Source: Sepiola atlantica
Lineage: Eukaryota; Mollusca; Cephalopoda; Sepiida; Sepiolidae
NCBI GenBank assembly: GCA_963556195.1
Contig: OY744544.1
Location: 49,785,825 to 49,849,824, forward strand
Direction: 5' to 3'
DNA: 64,000 bases
Shown here: positions 1 through 11,097 of the stretch, piece after piece
How the letters are laid out: every line of letters starts with the position of its first letter
Numbering within the stretch: the stretch's first letter is position 1
Notes under the pieces: model-generated
Told to the model about the DNA's origin: nothing
The model's database searches: none
Seen by the model: the letters and a program-made list of their open reading frames with translations, nothing else
Program-made: the position numbers and the translations under genes

Positions 1-1690
1 CCATTGTACATTCATGCCATACGATCAAGGAACAATTCTGTAAGACTTTGGCTGAATCTGACCCTCTTTCTATTTGACAAATTGGATCAGCATCTTTTGT
101 TATATAATGGCAACTTAAATGTGGAGTGAGCTGTCCTACAACCAGGAGTACCTCCGGGTGCATCAAGGAATATAAGGCCACCTTCCTCATCTTCTTCAGT
201 ATTAACTACAGTACGAAAAATATTAATTTGCTCATTATTTAGTTGTGCGATACCATCTCGAACAATTGATGCTTGCTCATGAGGTTGATAACTAATTTCA
301 CGCGTCCATGCAGTAATGACCGGATGTGTATTAGATCGATTAGGTGAGGTAAGACCCAATTTTGTCAGTGGTTTACCATTCATCTTATAAGTCATATCTT
401 CGATATGAACTAAAGTCAGATTGAAGATGTCGTCTAAAAATGTTATATCAACTTCAGGCTGTTGATCGTGTTTCCTAAGAAGGAAATCTTCACTAAAAGC
501 TTCTTTGTGCGCATCCAAAAGTCGTTTTGGATGAGACACTGCACATGATGTAAACATGATGGCAAACAAATGTCTCAAATTGTCTGCAGATTCAGATATA
601 GATGCTTCCTATAATGTAGCATCCCAGTGGTTATCATCCTCAAGTAGTCCATGTGCACTACATGCATCCCTGAATGTAGTAATTACTTGACCATTGATCG
701 TTTTTAGGTCATTAAAGCTCTGTGAACCTCTAACATTGTGTAGAAGCAGTCTCAAACAGAAGCAGTCAAATTGATTTGGATGAACGGTGTATACCCTGCC
801 CAAAACTTCTGTTCTTTTAACGCACGGATAGCCTGGAACTGGCTTACCCTGTAACCGTCGCTTGAAGACCTTAGTTTTAGTGTCCCAGGTATAATAAAGT
901 GGAACTTCTCAGTACAAAAGTGTACGTGCAAAAAAATCTGTTTGACACAATTTGAAGAAAGGTGTTAGAGTGGTTGAAGGTGGATTTGCAACTCTATCTG
1001 CTGCAGTACTTTCAGTAAAGTATATACGCTGTCCATTTTCTAGATGAACTGATAGGTGAATAACTGGGGGATGATGTATATGTAAGTGAAAGTTAAGTAT
1101 TCTCCAAATGGCTTCATTGGTTGATATGTAACGTCCCGTATCGTATATTTTAACTTCATCATGAGCATTACTTCTAATTGTGAAGATAGCTTGATCACTA
1201 CCCTTATTTTCATATTTACAATTGTATTTTATTGATTTCATGCTGTTGCAATATTCAACATTGATATGTGCATCAAAAATCTTACAAAGCAGTTTATTAT
1301 GTGGTGCAACCCATCGGTTATCTACAGGAACTGTTATGTTGCCAGGTAGGGTAACTGTCGTCTCAAAACCTCCAGCTAAAGGAGATAGTCGTCGATATTG
1401 TGGGTAGCCATTTGTATCCGATTGAGTTTCACTCAAGAAGTGTCTTGTATATCTCTTACTGCAGTGTCCATCTTTGAGACAGAGTGAACATATGTTTATG
1501 TTTCCACATGGCCCATGAATCATATGGTGCCTAATGAAATCATGTAAAACCGGATCTGCCACTGGATCTGGAATTTCCACACTGATAACTGATTCTATGT
1601 CAGAGGATCTCAATGTTTATCCTCTTTTCTGCCACTCAACAGTGTACATGTATGCTATGACATATAAGGGCAGCAGTTTTTGTCGCCGCC
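1..1690 (-). pseudogene. Helitron Rep/helicase pseudogene (partial, runs off window start)
   Basis: Minus-strand fossil of a Helitron transposase. One reading frame from about 1690 to 87 carries the family's landmarks in order: MYTVEWQKRG (Rep region), EIPDP, MIHGPCG, HINVEYCNS, GRYIS-NEAIWRIL, YFTE, GRVYTVHPN, LLEDDNHWDATL, then the PIF1-type helicase start with GGLIFLDAPGGT. The frame is broken by TAA at 1617-1619, TGA at 909-911, TAG at 609-611 and a frameshift near 87, after which the other frame continues (SDSAKVLQNCSLIVWHECTM) off the window. The segment that should follow MYTVEWQKRG and hold the two catalytic histidines (family LPHAHIL) is missing, about 15 residues are replaced by a stop. 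Walker A is cut right after GGT with a deletion to GRTAHS-like sequence (CRTAHSTFKLPL). Walker B reads VWHE instead of VWDE. Clearly dead. Confidence 0.9.
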
Positions 1691-2314
1691 ACTTACTGCC
1701 ACCAAGCACAATCAAGGATTTGGTTTACCCGACTCAAATTAAACAATAGCAAGCAATTAAAAGTAAAGAGGATTGTCTGCATGTAATGTTATAAGAAATT
1801 TTTTTTTTTTACTTATTGTTATGCCCCCCTTACACATGGTGGTCCGTACATTTGCTCACTAGAGGGTGAATCATAACATAAAATGGGCAGCACATTTCCC
1901 GGTCGCCATCGGCATTTGGCTCACGTGACTCAATCGCAGTCATGAAAAAAAAATTAGAGAATAGTCGTCATTATAAAAAATAAGCATATAATCATAATTT
2001 TAGTGCCCCCCCCATACGAATACAATTTGTAATGCTCTGCAGCCTACATTAATTATATTTGTGTGTTTCAGTGGTGCTCATTTTCCATTTTTCTTTTCAG
2101 CCAAAGAAAATGGAATTTATATGCAAAGGTAATTGGGTGGGATTTTAATGGGGCTATGTAGGCCTCTTTAATTTTCCAAGGGCTCTTATCACAGACAGAG
2201 CCGGTGTTTATAAAAAAATAAAAATAAAAATTCTGGTGAAATCAAAGTAAATTGCTTTCAGTGTATATCGAACTGGCTTCGTTTAACTATATTAATTTTC
2301 ATATTAATATATTC
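1691..2314. other. No gene recognised
   Basis: AT-rich sequence upstream of the Helitron frame with homopolymer T, A and C runs. The Helitron 5' terminus was not located. Confidence 0.5.
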
Positions 2315-2316
2315 CC

Positions 2317-2380
2317 CATCGGTGGGTTAGTGGGTACGACGTTACAGTTTTTGGCGTTCGATCCCATTCTAGTAAAACGA
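2317..2380 (+). repeat. tRNA-like SINE fragment (possible)
   Basis: A tRNA-like order is visible: an A-box-like stretch (GGGTTAGTGGGTAC, 2323-2336) and about 30 bases later a B-box-like GCGTTCGATCCC (2354-2365), followed by an A/T-rich tail. No cloverleaf can be completed, so this reads as a tRNA-derived SINE piece rather than a tRNA gene. Confidence 0.35.
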
Positions 2381-2429
2381 AATTTTTTTTTAATGTTAAA
2401 CATTTGTCAACACGGTAGCACGGGGGATT

Positions 2430-4050
2430 TAAAATTCTATCAGAATAGTCAATAGTGATCGTTTAAAACGAAAATTTATAATGTAAGTTGTTTTAACTTT
2501 ATGTAAATAAGGAAAACGTAAATGTTTTTTATAAATTGTTAGAGTTGAATTTAAAAAAAAAAATTATTATAATATGAAATATCAGAATTATTCTAATTTT
2601 TTTTACAATGAAGGTGAATAACTGGGCACTGGTTGTGTTCGTATCGTAGCATGTTTTCGATTGTGAAGGTGGTCGGATTAATGTACTCCGTTATTCGATT
2701 ACTGTGAATTGTTACAAAAGAAGAATAAGGGAATGATATTCGTCTAATCTGTAAGCGCGGTGGTTTGTTATCTTTCTTAAAAAAAATGTATCTAATCGGT
2801 GTTTGTTTTGTTACTTGTCTCAAAGTATTTAACGGTGAGGGAATTCTTCCCAAAGAAGTTAATCGATTTCGACAATGTTTTTTTTTATTTAGTAACTTAT
2901 AAAAACAATGTAAATGTTTTTTGTTATTGTATGAAGTAAAACTTTCGCAAAGTAGGCAACAGTGATTTTTAAAACGAAAATGTATAATTTTCATGAATAG
3001 TCATTGATTTATTTATTGTATGATTGAAAAGTTTCTCAAAATAGTCAACAGTGATTTTTTTTATTGTATGAATTAAAATTCTATCAGAAGAGTCAATAGT
3101 GATCGTTTAAAACGAAAATTTATAATTTAAAATGAAACATTCAGTCTGGCACTCGGTGGAATGAATGGAAGTCTTCCAAGTGATGTTTGAAATACAGAAG
3201 TATCCTTATTTATTACAATAAAATTCAAGGATCTGTTCTTTTGAATTTTTGTTCTTCTCATAGTCGGTAACTGAAATCCCATTTGTAAAAAGTATTTGCT
3301 TATTCTATTAACGAATTGAAAAAAAAAACAGTTCGGTTCAAATAGTGTAGAAGTCACATGTTTGTTTTTAAAGTAAGTGATAGGTATAATTATTGGTATA
3401 TATTGATTCTTGAGTTGTATATTTCGTAACATAAGGAAAACTTAAATTTTTTTATCTTATATTTTAGAGTTGAAATTTTTTAATTTTTGTATTATGTAAT
3501 CGGTGTTCGGTACGTGAAATAAGGAAAAAAAGTGAAAAATACGTGTAAACTGATGCTTCCCCCCCCGGCAGAAACATAAAAGTTATTTGGAATATTGTTT
3601 AGTATGTAATATAATATGTTTGATGTTTATTCTTTGTGCAAAATAAATTGAACTGTAGTTATATATGTAAGTGGCTGTAGTTCGTAATGTGCCACCACCA
3701 GTATTTCTCAACTTGTTACTAACGTAAACTGATCTGAGTGAGGCTTGCGAAGAGTAAACTAATGGAAAAGTAAGTATTACATATTAAATCGAATAAGAAA
3801 TGTTGTACTTTCTGTCAGAAGTGTACTAATGTATTTATTAGTACAATGAAGGTGAATAAATCGTCGTGTTTGCGATTGTCATTGTGTTCAGTTTAATGTA
3901 ATCTGTTATTCGCTAACGTGAAAATGCTACGTAGGAAGAATAATGGAATGTCAATCGCTTAATCTGTAACCGTTTTTTTTTTCTGAACATATTACGTTAG
4001 TATTGTAGCAGCAATTTTAAGAAGTGAAGTAGATGAATGTATAACGGAAA
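2430..4050. repeat. Diverged local repeats
   Basis: A block around GTCAACAGTGAT...AAAACGAAAAT recurs near 2440, 2955, 3045 and 3095. Another block (ACAATGAAGGTGAATAA ... AATCTGTAA) is seen at 2605-2755 and again at 3842-3970. Short open frames here are broken and share no recognisable domain. Confidence 0.55.
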
Positions 4051-5145
4051 TAGCAGAACAAGAACGGTGTATTATATGAAGAAAAGTTAGATCGGTAAGG
4101 GGAATCGGTATAATTGTTTAAGGGTAGTGAATCTGGCAGGCGTTTCGTGGTCTGTAGTTGCTGGTTGAGGCTTAGAGTAGAAGCCTTAATCTTATTTGGC
4201 GGAAGTGACGTAGTCAGATGTATTGAAGGGAGCGTCTGTTATATTTTCTGTGCAACGTATGCTACTGTGTGGTGAGGTGAAGGCATATTTAACGTAAATA
4301 ATAAGTGTAAATTGTGTGAAAGTATCCGTTGTGTAGTTGTTCCCGGTGTAGACTGGTAGCGTGGGAGGAGTAAAATGTTAGAGATAAATGTTCTTGCTAC
4401 TACCTGTATGGTGTCTGGTTTGGGGAGAGTGACTGATTGAGGAATGAAAGTAATAATTTGTTCGAGGTGGATGTAAGAGTCTAGAGTTTGATAAGAACAC
4501 GCTCGAGCGAATAAGCTTGATGTTGTAGTGATTGTAGTAACCTATTCAGTTCGAGTTTTTTTTCCTATTCGACGCGAAGGTACAGGGGAAAAACGTCTCT
4601 ACTTTATATATAAGAATATAAGTGAATAAATGCGAGAGTTGGCCTCATTTCTCGCACGCTAAATTCAAAACGGTATATTTCCAATTTATTCAATTTAATT
4701 TTATTAATTAACTTTTATTTAGTACTGTTGTTTTAAGTCAATGATTTTTTAAATTTTGATATAACAAATGTTCTATTTCGCAATATTGTTTTATTTTCTA
4801 GACAAATATTCAGCATTTGTGTTCAAACGTTTTCTAACGTCGTTCAAATGTTTCAAACATCGGTCGCTCTCAAGAAAAAGCGACCGACTCGAATTTTGAA
4901 GATTCCCAGTGAAAAGACAAATTTGTTTCTTCTCTCTTTTCTTTTCTTTAAGTCACATTTAAAAGGTAAATAAATGTTTCGAAATTACCAAAATCTTTAC
5001 GTTTCGTGAAATTATTGCCCGGGAGAATAGTAATTTATTTTGATCAATAACCTGTTTTCACACGCGAGGTAAATCTTGATGTACAAACCGAAAAAAAAAA
5101 ATCAGAGTGAAACTTACCCTCACAAACACCAACAAAAAGAATTTT
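4051..5145. other. No gene recognised
   Basis: AT-rich, non-repetitive at the scale I could compare. No coding frame or RNA motif recognised. Confidence 0.5.
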
Positions 5146-5865
5146 AAAATACTCGAGTTACATCTGACTAAAAAAAATACGCGGGTTACATCTGACTAAA
5201 AAAAAATACGCGAGTTACATCTGACTAAAAATATACGCGAGTTACATCGGACTAAAAAAAATACACGAGTTACATCTGACTAAAAAAATACGCGCGTTAC
5301 ATCTGACTAAAAAAAATACGCGAGTTACATCGGACTAAAAAAAATACACGAGTTACATCGGACTAAAAAAATACACGAGTTACATCTGACTAAAAAAAAT
5401 ACGCGAGTTACATCGGACTAAAAAAATACACGAGTTTACATCTGACTAAAAAAAATACGCGGGTTACATCTGACTAAAAAAAAATACGCGAGTTACATCT
5501 GACTAAAAAAATACGCGAGTTACATCGGACTAAAAAAAATACACGAGTTACATCTGATTAAAAAAATACGCGCGTTACATCTGACTAAAAAAAAATACGC
5601 GGGTTACGTCTGACTAAAAAAAAATACGCGAGTTACATCTGACTAAAAAAAATACGCGAGTTACATCTGACTAAAAAAAATACGCGAGTTACATGTGACT
5701 AAAAAAAATACGCGAGTTACATGTGACTAAAAAATACGCGAGTTTCATCTGACTAAAAAAAAAAATACCCGAGTTACATGTGACTAAAAAAAATTCGCGA
5801 GTTACATTTGACTAAAAAAAATACCCAAGTAAAGTTAAAAAAAACGCGAGATAATTTTTACTTAA
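5146..5865 (+). repeat. Minisatellite, ~28-bp unit, about 24 copies
   Basis: Head-to-tail units built on ACGCGAGTTACATCTGACT followed by a run of 4-9 A and a T. Variation is concentrated in the A-run length, in CATCTGAC/CATCGGAC/CATGTGAC, and in ACGCG/ACACG. Copies degrade at the 3' edge (5820-5865). Confidence 0.95.
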
Positions 5866-6409
5866 AAAAATTAAACTAATGTAATCTCTCTAACACACAC
5901 TCTCTCTATCTCGCTGTCTTTCTCTCCCTCTCTCCTTTTCTCTCTCGGTGCTGTTAACGACGCTGTATTATTATGTTATTGTGTTTATTATTGTTTGAAG
6001 CAATAGGTTCGTCGATAGGGAAATAGTAAATGAGATGATGAGAACAGATACTACACTTTGAATTATTCATTTAAACAAAATATAAAAATTAAAATAAGTG
6101 TCGTCATCCTTAGTCAACATGTATAAAATGTATATCTTACTCTTAATTAGAACTGTCTCAGTCACCACAATACCACATTTACTCGGAACGCCCAACCTAA
6201 AATATATTCAAATTGTTGAAAATACTTTATTTTCATAAATACATTTTTTACAGAAATTCATTCAATTAAAATGGGAAGTGGGACCTTAGGGAAAGGAACA
6301 AGAAACTATAAAAAACATATGTTTTTATATCTCGGCATTTATAAATGAATGCCCCCCCCCCGAAAAAACTGATTTAATCTATTATTGTATTATCTTTTAA
6401 TGTGGATAG
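5866..6409. other. No gene recognised; short CT-rich tract
   Basis: Includes a pyrimidine tract at 5893-5946 and C and A runs near 6352-6370. No coding content seen. Confidence 0.5.
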
Positions 6410-6835
6410 GTTAGTGTAGTATCGGTTCTGTTGTCATATGACCGTCTTCCCAAGAATTACCTCCTTCTTTTTTAATCTTCCCAGGTCTATGAGGGATCGT
6501 TAATCTAGTATCTGTTCTTTTGCTATGTGACCATCTTTCTAGGGACAACCTTCTTGAGGGGGGGGCAGGTGGTAGTGTAGTATCTTTTCTGTTGCCATGA
6601 TACTATATTCACAGGCATTACTTTTTACTTTCATGGGGAGATTCTCCCAGGTATTACCTCCTCTATTTTGGAAGGATTATTGTAGTACCTGTACTGTTGT
6701 CATGATACCATCCTACCAGAAATTACCTCTTCCTTTGGGGATTAATGTAGTATATGTTCGTTAATACCTGCTCTTTTTGGGATTCAGTGTATGTAGTTTG
6801 TTCATCATGATTTCATCCTCCCAGCCTAACAAAAG
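6410..6835 (+). repeat. Degenerate tandem repeat, units of about 60-100 bp
   Basis: The motif series TGTAGTATCTGTTCTGTTG, then ATGATACCATC, then CCAGGAATTACCTCC recurs about six times (starts near 6413, 6502, 6574, 6682, 6744, 6789) with many indels. Confidence 0.65.
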
Positions 6836-6851
6836 TATGCGACCGGAGGGA

Positions 6852-6854
<3 letters not shown>

Positions 6855-6910
<56 letters not shown>
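6855..6910. repeat. (TA)n microsatellite
   Basis: Pure TA tract that touches the outer (3') end of the left family A Penelope copy. Confidence 0.97.
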
Positions 6911-6915
<5 letters not shown>

Positions 6916-6939
6916 TTATTCTGGTACAGAAAAATTAGT

Positions 6940-7008
6940 ACAACATTCGTACCGTCGGTTTCAAGCACGGAAGGTCTTACCCATCCGGCTCTCTTCAGCT
7001 TCTGTTGT
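6940..7008 (-). ncRNA. Hammerhead ribozyme motif, family A left
   Basis: Exact reverse complement of the motif at 10919-10987 in every conserved position: core CTGAAGA (complement of 6992-6998), a stem-loop II, GAAA, a short stem III and GTA cleavage triplet with predicted cut between 6950 and 6949. Outer stem I pairs 7003-7008 with 6940-6945. Hammerheads in Penelope terminal repeats are established; activity here is inferred. Confidence 0.72.
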
Positions 7009-8032
7009 CATCTGTTTTGGAAATGTGAGGTCACATGACACTCTTGTTGGGACGCGTTATTTGCTCAGTGTGTTGTGTGTGTTTGTTTAAATTTAAATTT
7101 AGTGTAATAAGACCGTTGAGATTTAAAACACGAGGGAATTCAAGATTAAAGGGAATAAAAAAGTGGGGTAAAAAATAAAAAAATATATATGAAAAAAAAA
7201 ATATATATAAATAAATATAAAAAACATATATATATATAAAAACATTTCAATACTAAGAATAAAAGAATAAAAAAAGAGAAAGAGTATTAAAAAGTATAAA
7301 AAAGAATAAAAAAAAGGAATTAAAAAAATAATAAAAAAATATAGAGAATTAAAATGTAGAGAATAAAAAAGAGTGAGAGAGAAAGAAAGAATAAAAATAG
7401 AAAGAATAAAAATATAATAAATAAAAATAAATTAAAAATAAATTTAAAGATTAAAAAATAATAATAATAAAAATAATAAAAAATAAAATTAAAAATTAAA
7501 AATTAAAAATTAAAAATTAAAAATTAAAAATTTAAAGATTAAAAACAAAAATAAAGAAAGGGTTTCTCTGGAATTCCCGTGAGCCAAATTATGAATTTGT
7601 ATCGTTAGCCGTTATATTGTTGAAGGTATGCGTTCTAAAAAACCGTTAATGTGTAAAAATCTTTTTCCCAGATTGGAGTGATTTTAATGAAGAAATTCGG
7701 ATCTAAGGGAGGTAACTTAGTTGGAAATATGAAATATTTGAGTTTGTTAAAATGGGTTTGTAGATTAATCTAGTGGCTGATAAATAAATTAAATATTTTT
7801 GCATTTTTGTATTTTGGTGAAAGTCGAAGTTTTTGCTCTTGGAATTTATGTGGATATAGTTTGTTTAAATGGATTTGTAGAGTAATCTAGTGACTGATAA
7901 ATAAATTAAATATTTTTGTATTTTTGTGAAGGTCGGAGTTTTTGCTCTTGAAGTTTAAGTGGATATAGGTTGATGAGGTATTTGTTCGTTTTTATTGTGT
8001 TTATATTAGTAGAGGGGGGGGGTAGTTAGACA

Positions 8033-8640
8033 TTATGTGAATCGGTCAGACCAGTTTATAAGCAATGCTTGTCTCTTGCGGATACACCCCCTGAATATTT
8101 CATCGCGGATATTTAAACAGGCTGTATTCGGATCGATGATGGCCTTTGAAATGTGGTATTTTTCAGCGTCACATAGAGGACATCTGTTTATGTCTGGAGA
8201 GAAGGATGGTTTTCTCTCAATTATTTTCCATTTGATGGTGAAGGGTGTATTTTCTTCTTTAAGCTGCCATATTCGGGTCGCGAGTGCCGTATTAGCCTTG
8301 TTTTTGTATCTGAAGGAGTTTCTGTGTGCGTATAGCCTTTGTTTGAAGTTTCCCTTCGTCATCCCAATATATTTTTCTGCATTACTGGTATTCTGGTCTG
8401 TGACGGTTGCTTCATATATGATTGAATTGATTTTGCAATTTCCCTCCAGGGGGCAGTTGTTTTTGTCTTGGCATGAGCAGCCTGCGTTTGTAATTGTTTT
8501 GGGTTCTGCAGAGATAATTTTTCTTATTGAAGGGGCAGTGGAATAGCTGACCTTAACAGAATTTCTGTTAAAAAGTTTGTGTAATTCATTTGTGGGTGGG
8601 AAGTGTTTGTCGAGTAACTTGAGGAAAAGTTGGCCTACTT
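8033..8640 (-). pseudogene. Penelope-like GIY-YIG endonuclease frame, left copy
   Basis: C-terminal endonuclease of a Penelope-like element. From about 8640 the frame reads VGQLFLKLLDKHFPP, VKVSYSTAPS, then a cysteine cluster CSCQDKNNCPLEGNC, IIYEATV and YIGMTKGNFKQRLYAHRNSF, the GIY-YIG core with its Y, R and H residues, and ends RQALLINWSDRFT. It stays open to the stop at 8033, but the RT part upstream is frameshifted and internally deleted, so no functional polyprotein remains. It differs from the right copy at one residue (R for H in GCIHKRQ). Confidence 0.85.
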
Positions 8641-8830
8641 TGTTTTGGTATTGGTCGAATCTGAACCCGCTGTCGCGGAGCGTTTTGTTGTAATATGGTG
8701 CTGCTTGGTTGAAAATTTCGGGACTGGATGAGAGGTTTGAAATTCTTTGGCTAATATTATTGACTAAATTTTTAAAGATGGTGGGGGGTGGTGGCAGGAT
8801 CCCTTGTGTATGTATTGGAGTGTTTCATTT

Positions 8831-9285
8831 GGTCTCTATAGAGATGACGGACTTTGTCTGTCACGCAACCACAACGGAAACACATTAGATAGATTTAGAA
8901 AAGAATTAACAAACACCTTCCATAATCTCGGCTTCAAAATTACCATTAAAACAAATTTAGACCAAGTAAACTTCCTAGATACCACACTGAACCTTAAAAA
9001 CAATACACACAAACCTTTCCACAAACCCAATGAAACACTCCAATACATACACAAGGGATCCTGCCACCACCCCCCACCATCTTTAAAAATTTAGTCAATA
9101 ATATTAGCCAAAGAATTTCAAACCTCTCATCCAGTCCCGAAATTTTCAACCAAGCAGCACCATATTACGACAGCGGGTTCAGAGAAGAAATCTCATACAC
9201 CCCCAACCGAGACCAACCACGGGGGACCCGCAATAGAAGGAGATCGATGATCTGGTTTTCCCCACCCTATTCGACCAATACCAAA
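8831..9285 (+). pseudogene. Penelope-like reverse transcriptase, C-terminal part
   Basis: Frame beginning GLYRDDGL, the Penelope RT active-site block with both catalytic aspartates, then LDRFRKELTNTFHNLGFKI, TNLDQVNFLDTTLNL and HKPNETLQYIHKG. It shifts frame at a C-run near 9067-9078 and continues in the next frame as TIFKNLVNNISQRISNLSSS, IFNQAAPYYDSGFREEISY and SMIWFSPPYS, the usual Penelope order. The fingers and palm N-terminal to the YRDD block are absent. Five codons seen in the left copy (NKTLR) are deleted. Confidence 0.85.
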
Positions 9286-9287
9286 AC

Positions 9288-9896
9288 AAAGTAGGCCAAC
9301 TTTTCCTCAAGTTACTCGACAAACACTTCCCACCCACAAATGAATTACACAAACTTTTTAACAGAAATTCTGTTAAGGTCAGCTATTCCACTGCCCCTTC
9401 AATAAGAAAAATTATCTCTGCAGAACCCAAAACAATTACAAACGCAGGCTGCTCATGCCAAGACAAAAACAACTGCCCCCTAGAGGGAAATTGCAAAATC
9501 AATTCAATCATATATGAAGCAACCGTCACAGACCAGAATACCAGTAATGCAGAAAAATATATTGGGATGACGAAGGGAAACTTCAAACAAAGGCTATACG
9601 CACACAGAAACTCCTTCAGATACAAAAACAAGGCTAATACGGCACTCGCGACCCGAATATGGCAGCTTAAAGAAGAAAATACACCCTTCACCATCAAATG
9701 GAAAATAATTGAGAGAAAACCATCCTTCTCTCCAGACATAAACAGATGTCCTCTATGTGACGCTGAAAAATACCACATTTCAAAGGCCATCATCGATCCG
9801 AATACAGCCTGTTTAAATATCCGCGATGAAATATTCAGGGGGTGTATCCACAAGAGACAAGCATTGCTTATAAACTGGTCTGACCGATTCACATAA
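9288..9896 (+). pseudogene. Penelope-like GIY-YIG endonuclease frame, right copy
   Basis: Open frame joined to the RT by a frameshift. Order: VGQLFLKLLDKHFPP, HKLFNRNSVKVSYS, cysteine cluster CSCQDKNNCPLEGNC, IIYEATV, YIGMTKGNFKQRLYAHRNSF (GIY-YIG core), IKWKIIERKPSFSPDINR, CPLCDAEKYHI, GCIHKRQALLINW, stop. In Penelope elements this nuclease nicks the target DNA. No start codon lies in front, as expected for the tail of a polyprotein. Confidence 0.88.
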
Positions 9897-10918
9897 TGTC
9901 TAACTACCCCCCCCCTCTACTAATATAAACACAATAAAAACGAACAAATACCTCATCAACCTATATCCACTTAAACTTCAAGAGCAAAAACTCCGACCTT
10001 CACAAAAATACAAAAATATTTAATTTATTTATCAGTCACTAGATTACTCTACAAATCCATTTAAACAAACTATATCCACATAAATTCCAAGAGCAAAAAC
10101 TTCGACTTTCACCAAAATACAAAAATGCAAAAATATTTAATTTATTTATCAGCCACTAGATTAATCTACAAACCCATTTTAACAAACTCAAATATTTCAT
10201 ATTTCCAACTAAGTTACCTCCCTTAGATCCGAATTTCTTCATTAAAATCACTCCAATCTGGGAAAAAGATTTTTACACATTAACGGTTTTTTAGAACGCA
10301 TACCTTCAAAAATTTAACGGCTAATGATACAAATTCATAATTTGGCTCACGGGAATTCCAGAGAAACCCTTTCTTTATTTTTGTTTTTAATTTTTAATTT
10401 TTAATTTTTAATTTTTAATTTTTAATTTTAAATTTTATTTTTTATTATTTTTATTATTATTATTATTTTTTAATCTTTTAATTTATTTTTAATTTATTTT
10501 TATTTATTATATTTTTATTCTTTCTATTTTTATTCTTTCTTTCTCTCTCACTCTTTTTTATTCTCTACATTTTAATTCTCTATATTTTTTTATTATTTTT
10601 TTAATTCCTTTTTTTTTATTCTTTTTTATACTTTTTTATACTCTTTCTCTTTTTTTATTCTTTTATTCTTAGTATTGAAATGGTTTTTTTATATATATAT
10701 GTTTATTTATATTTATTTATATATATATATTTTTTCATATATATTTTTTTATTTTTTACCCCACTTTTTTATTTACTTTAATCTTGAATTCCCTCGTGTT
10801 TTAAATCTCAACGGTCTTATTACACTAAATTTAAATTTAAACAAACACACACAAGACACTGAGCAAATAACGCGTCCCAACAAGAGTGTCATGTGACCTC
10901 ACATTTCCAAAACAGATG

Positions 10919-10987
10919 ACAACAGAAGCTGAAGAGAGCCGGATGGGTAAGACCTTCCGTGCTTGAAACCGACGGTACGAATGTTGT
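10919..10987 (+). ncRNA. Hammerhead ribozyme motif, family A right
   Basis: Type I order. Stem I outer helix ACAACA (10919-10924) with TGTTGT (10982-10987) and G10928-C10978 next to the core. Core CTGAAGA at 10929-10935. Stem II runs 10936-10964 with AGC/GCT, CGGA/TCCG and GGT/ACC helices around an AAG loop. GAAA at 10965-10968. Stem III A-T, C-G, C-G with loop GAC (10971-10973). Cleavage triplet GTA, cut predicted after 10977. All invariant core bases (CUGANGA, GAAA, UH) are present. Confidence 0.75.
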
Positions 10988-11096
10988 ACTAATTTTTCTG
11001 TACCAGAATAAATAAATATTATGCTCTTAATTTTTAACTTTAATTCTTAATTAATCGAGCACTCTGCTGGGATTTTTCCTACCATTTTACAAAGAA

Positions 11097-11097
<1 letters not shown>

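Larger units (their letters stand above)
6912..8834 (-). mobile_element. Penelope-like element, family A, left inverted copy
   Basis: Minus-strand, 5'-truncated Penelope-like retroelement forming the left arm of a large palindrome with 9029-11018. From its 5' end at about 8834 it holds the end of the RT region, a GIY-YIG endonuclease frame, an A-rich 3' UTR and a hammerhead motif at 6940-7008. Relative to the right copy it lacks about 75 bp that encode EEISYTPNRD...MIWFSPPYS but keeps the NKTLRD codons the right copy lost. It shares the right copy's frameshift in a C-run. Arms are otherwise nearly identical by eye. Confidence 0.85.
8835..11075 (+). mobile_element. Penelope-like element, family A, right copy
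   Basis: Plus-strand, 5'-truncated Penelope-like element. It starts abruptly at the RT catalytic motif (GLYRDDGL, near 8834), continues through the RT thumb-like region, the GIY-YIG endonuclease (to 9896), an AT-rich 3' UTR and a hammerhead motif (10919-10987). About 90 bp follow the ribozyme, ending near a block GAGCACTCTGCTGGG (11057-11071) that recurs in family B. The region from 9029 outward is the inverted partner of the left copy, leaving a single-copy spacer of about 195 bp. Confidence 0.85.

Noticed and set aside
5146..5865. CRISPR-like array
   Set aside because: Units are contiguous with no unique spacers, in a eukaryotic context; it is a minisatellite.
8037..8546. 169-residue plus-strand frame (also inverted at 9383-9892)
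   Set aside because: Antisense shadow of the Penelope endonuclease, which has clear family motifs on the other strand.
6912..11075. Large palindrome as an assembly foldback artefact
   Set aside because: The arms differ by private indels (75 bp and about 14 bp) and substitutions and have different outer flanks, which an artefactual foldback would not produce.
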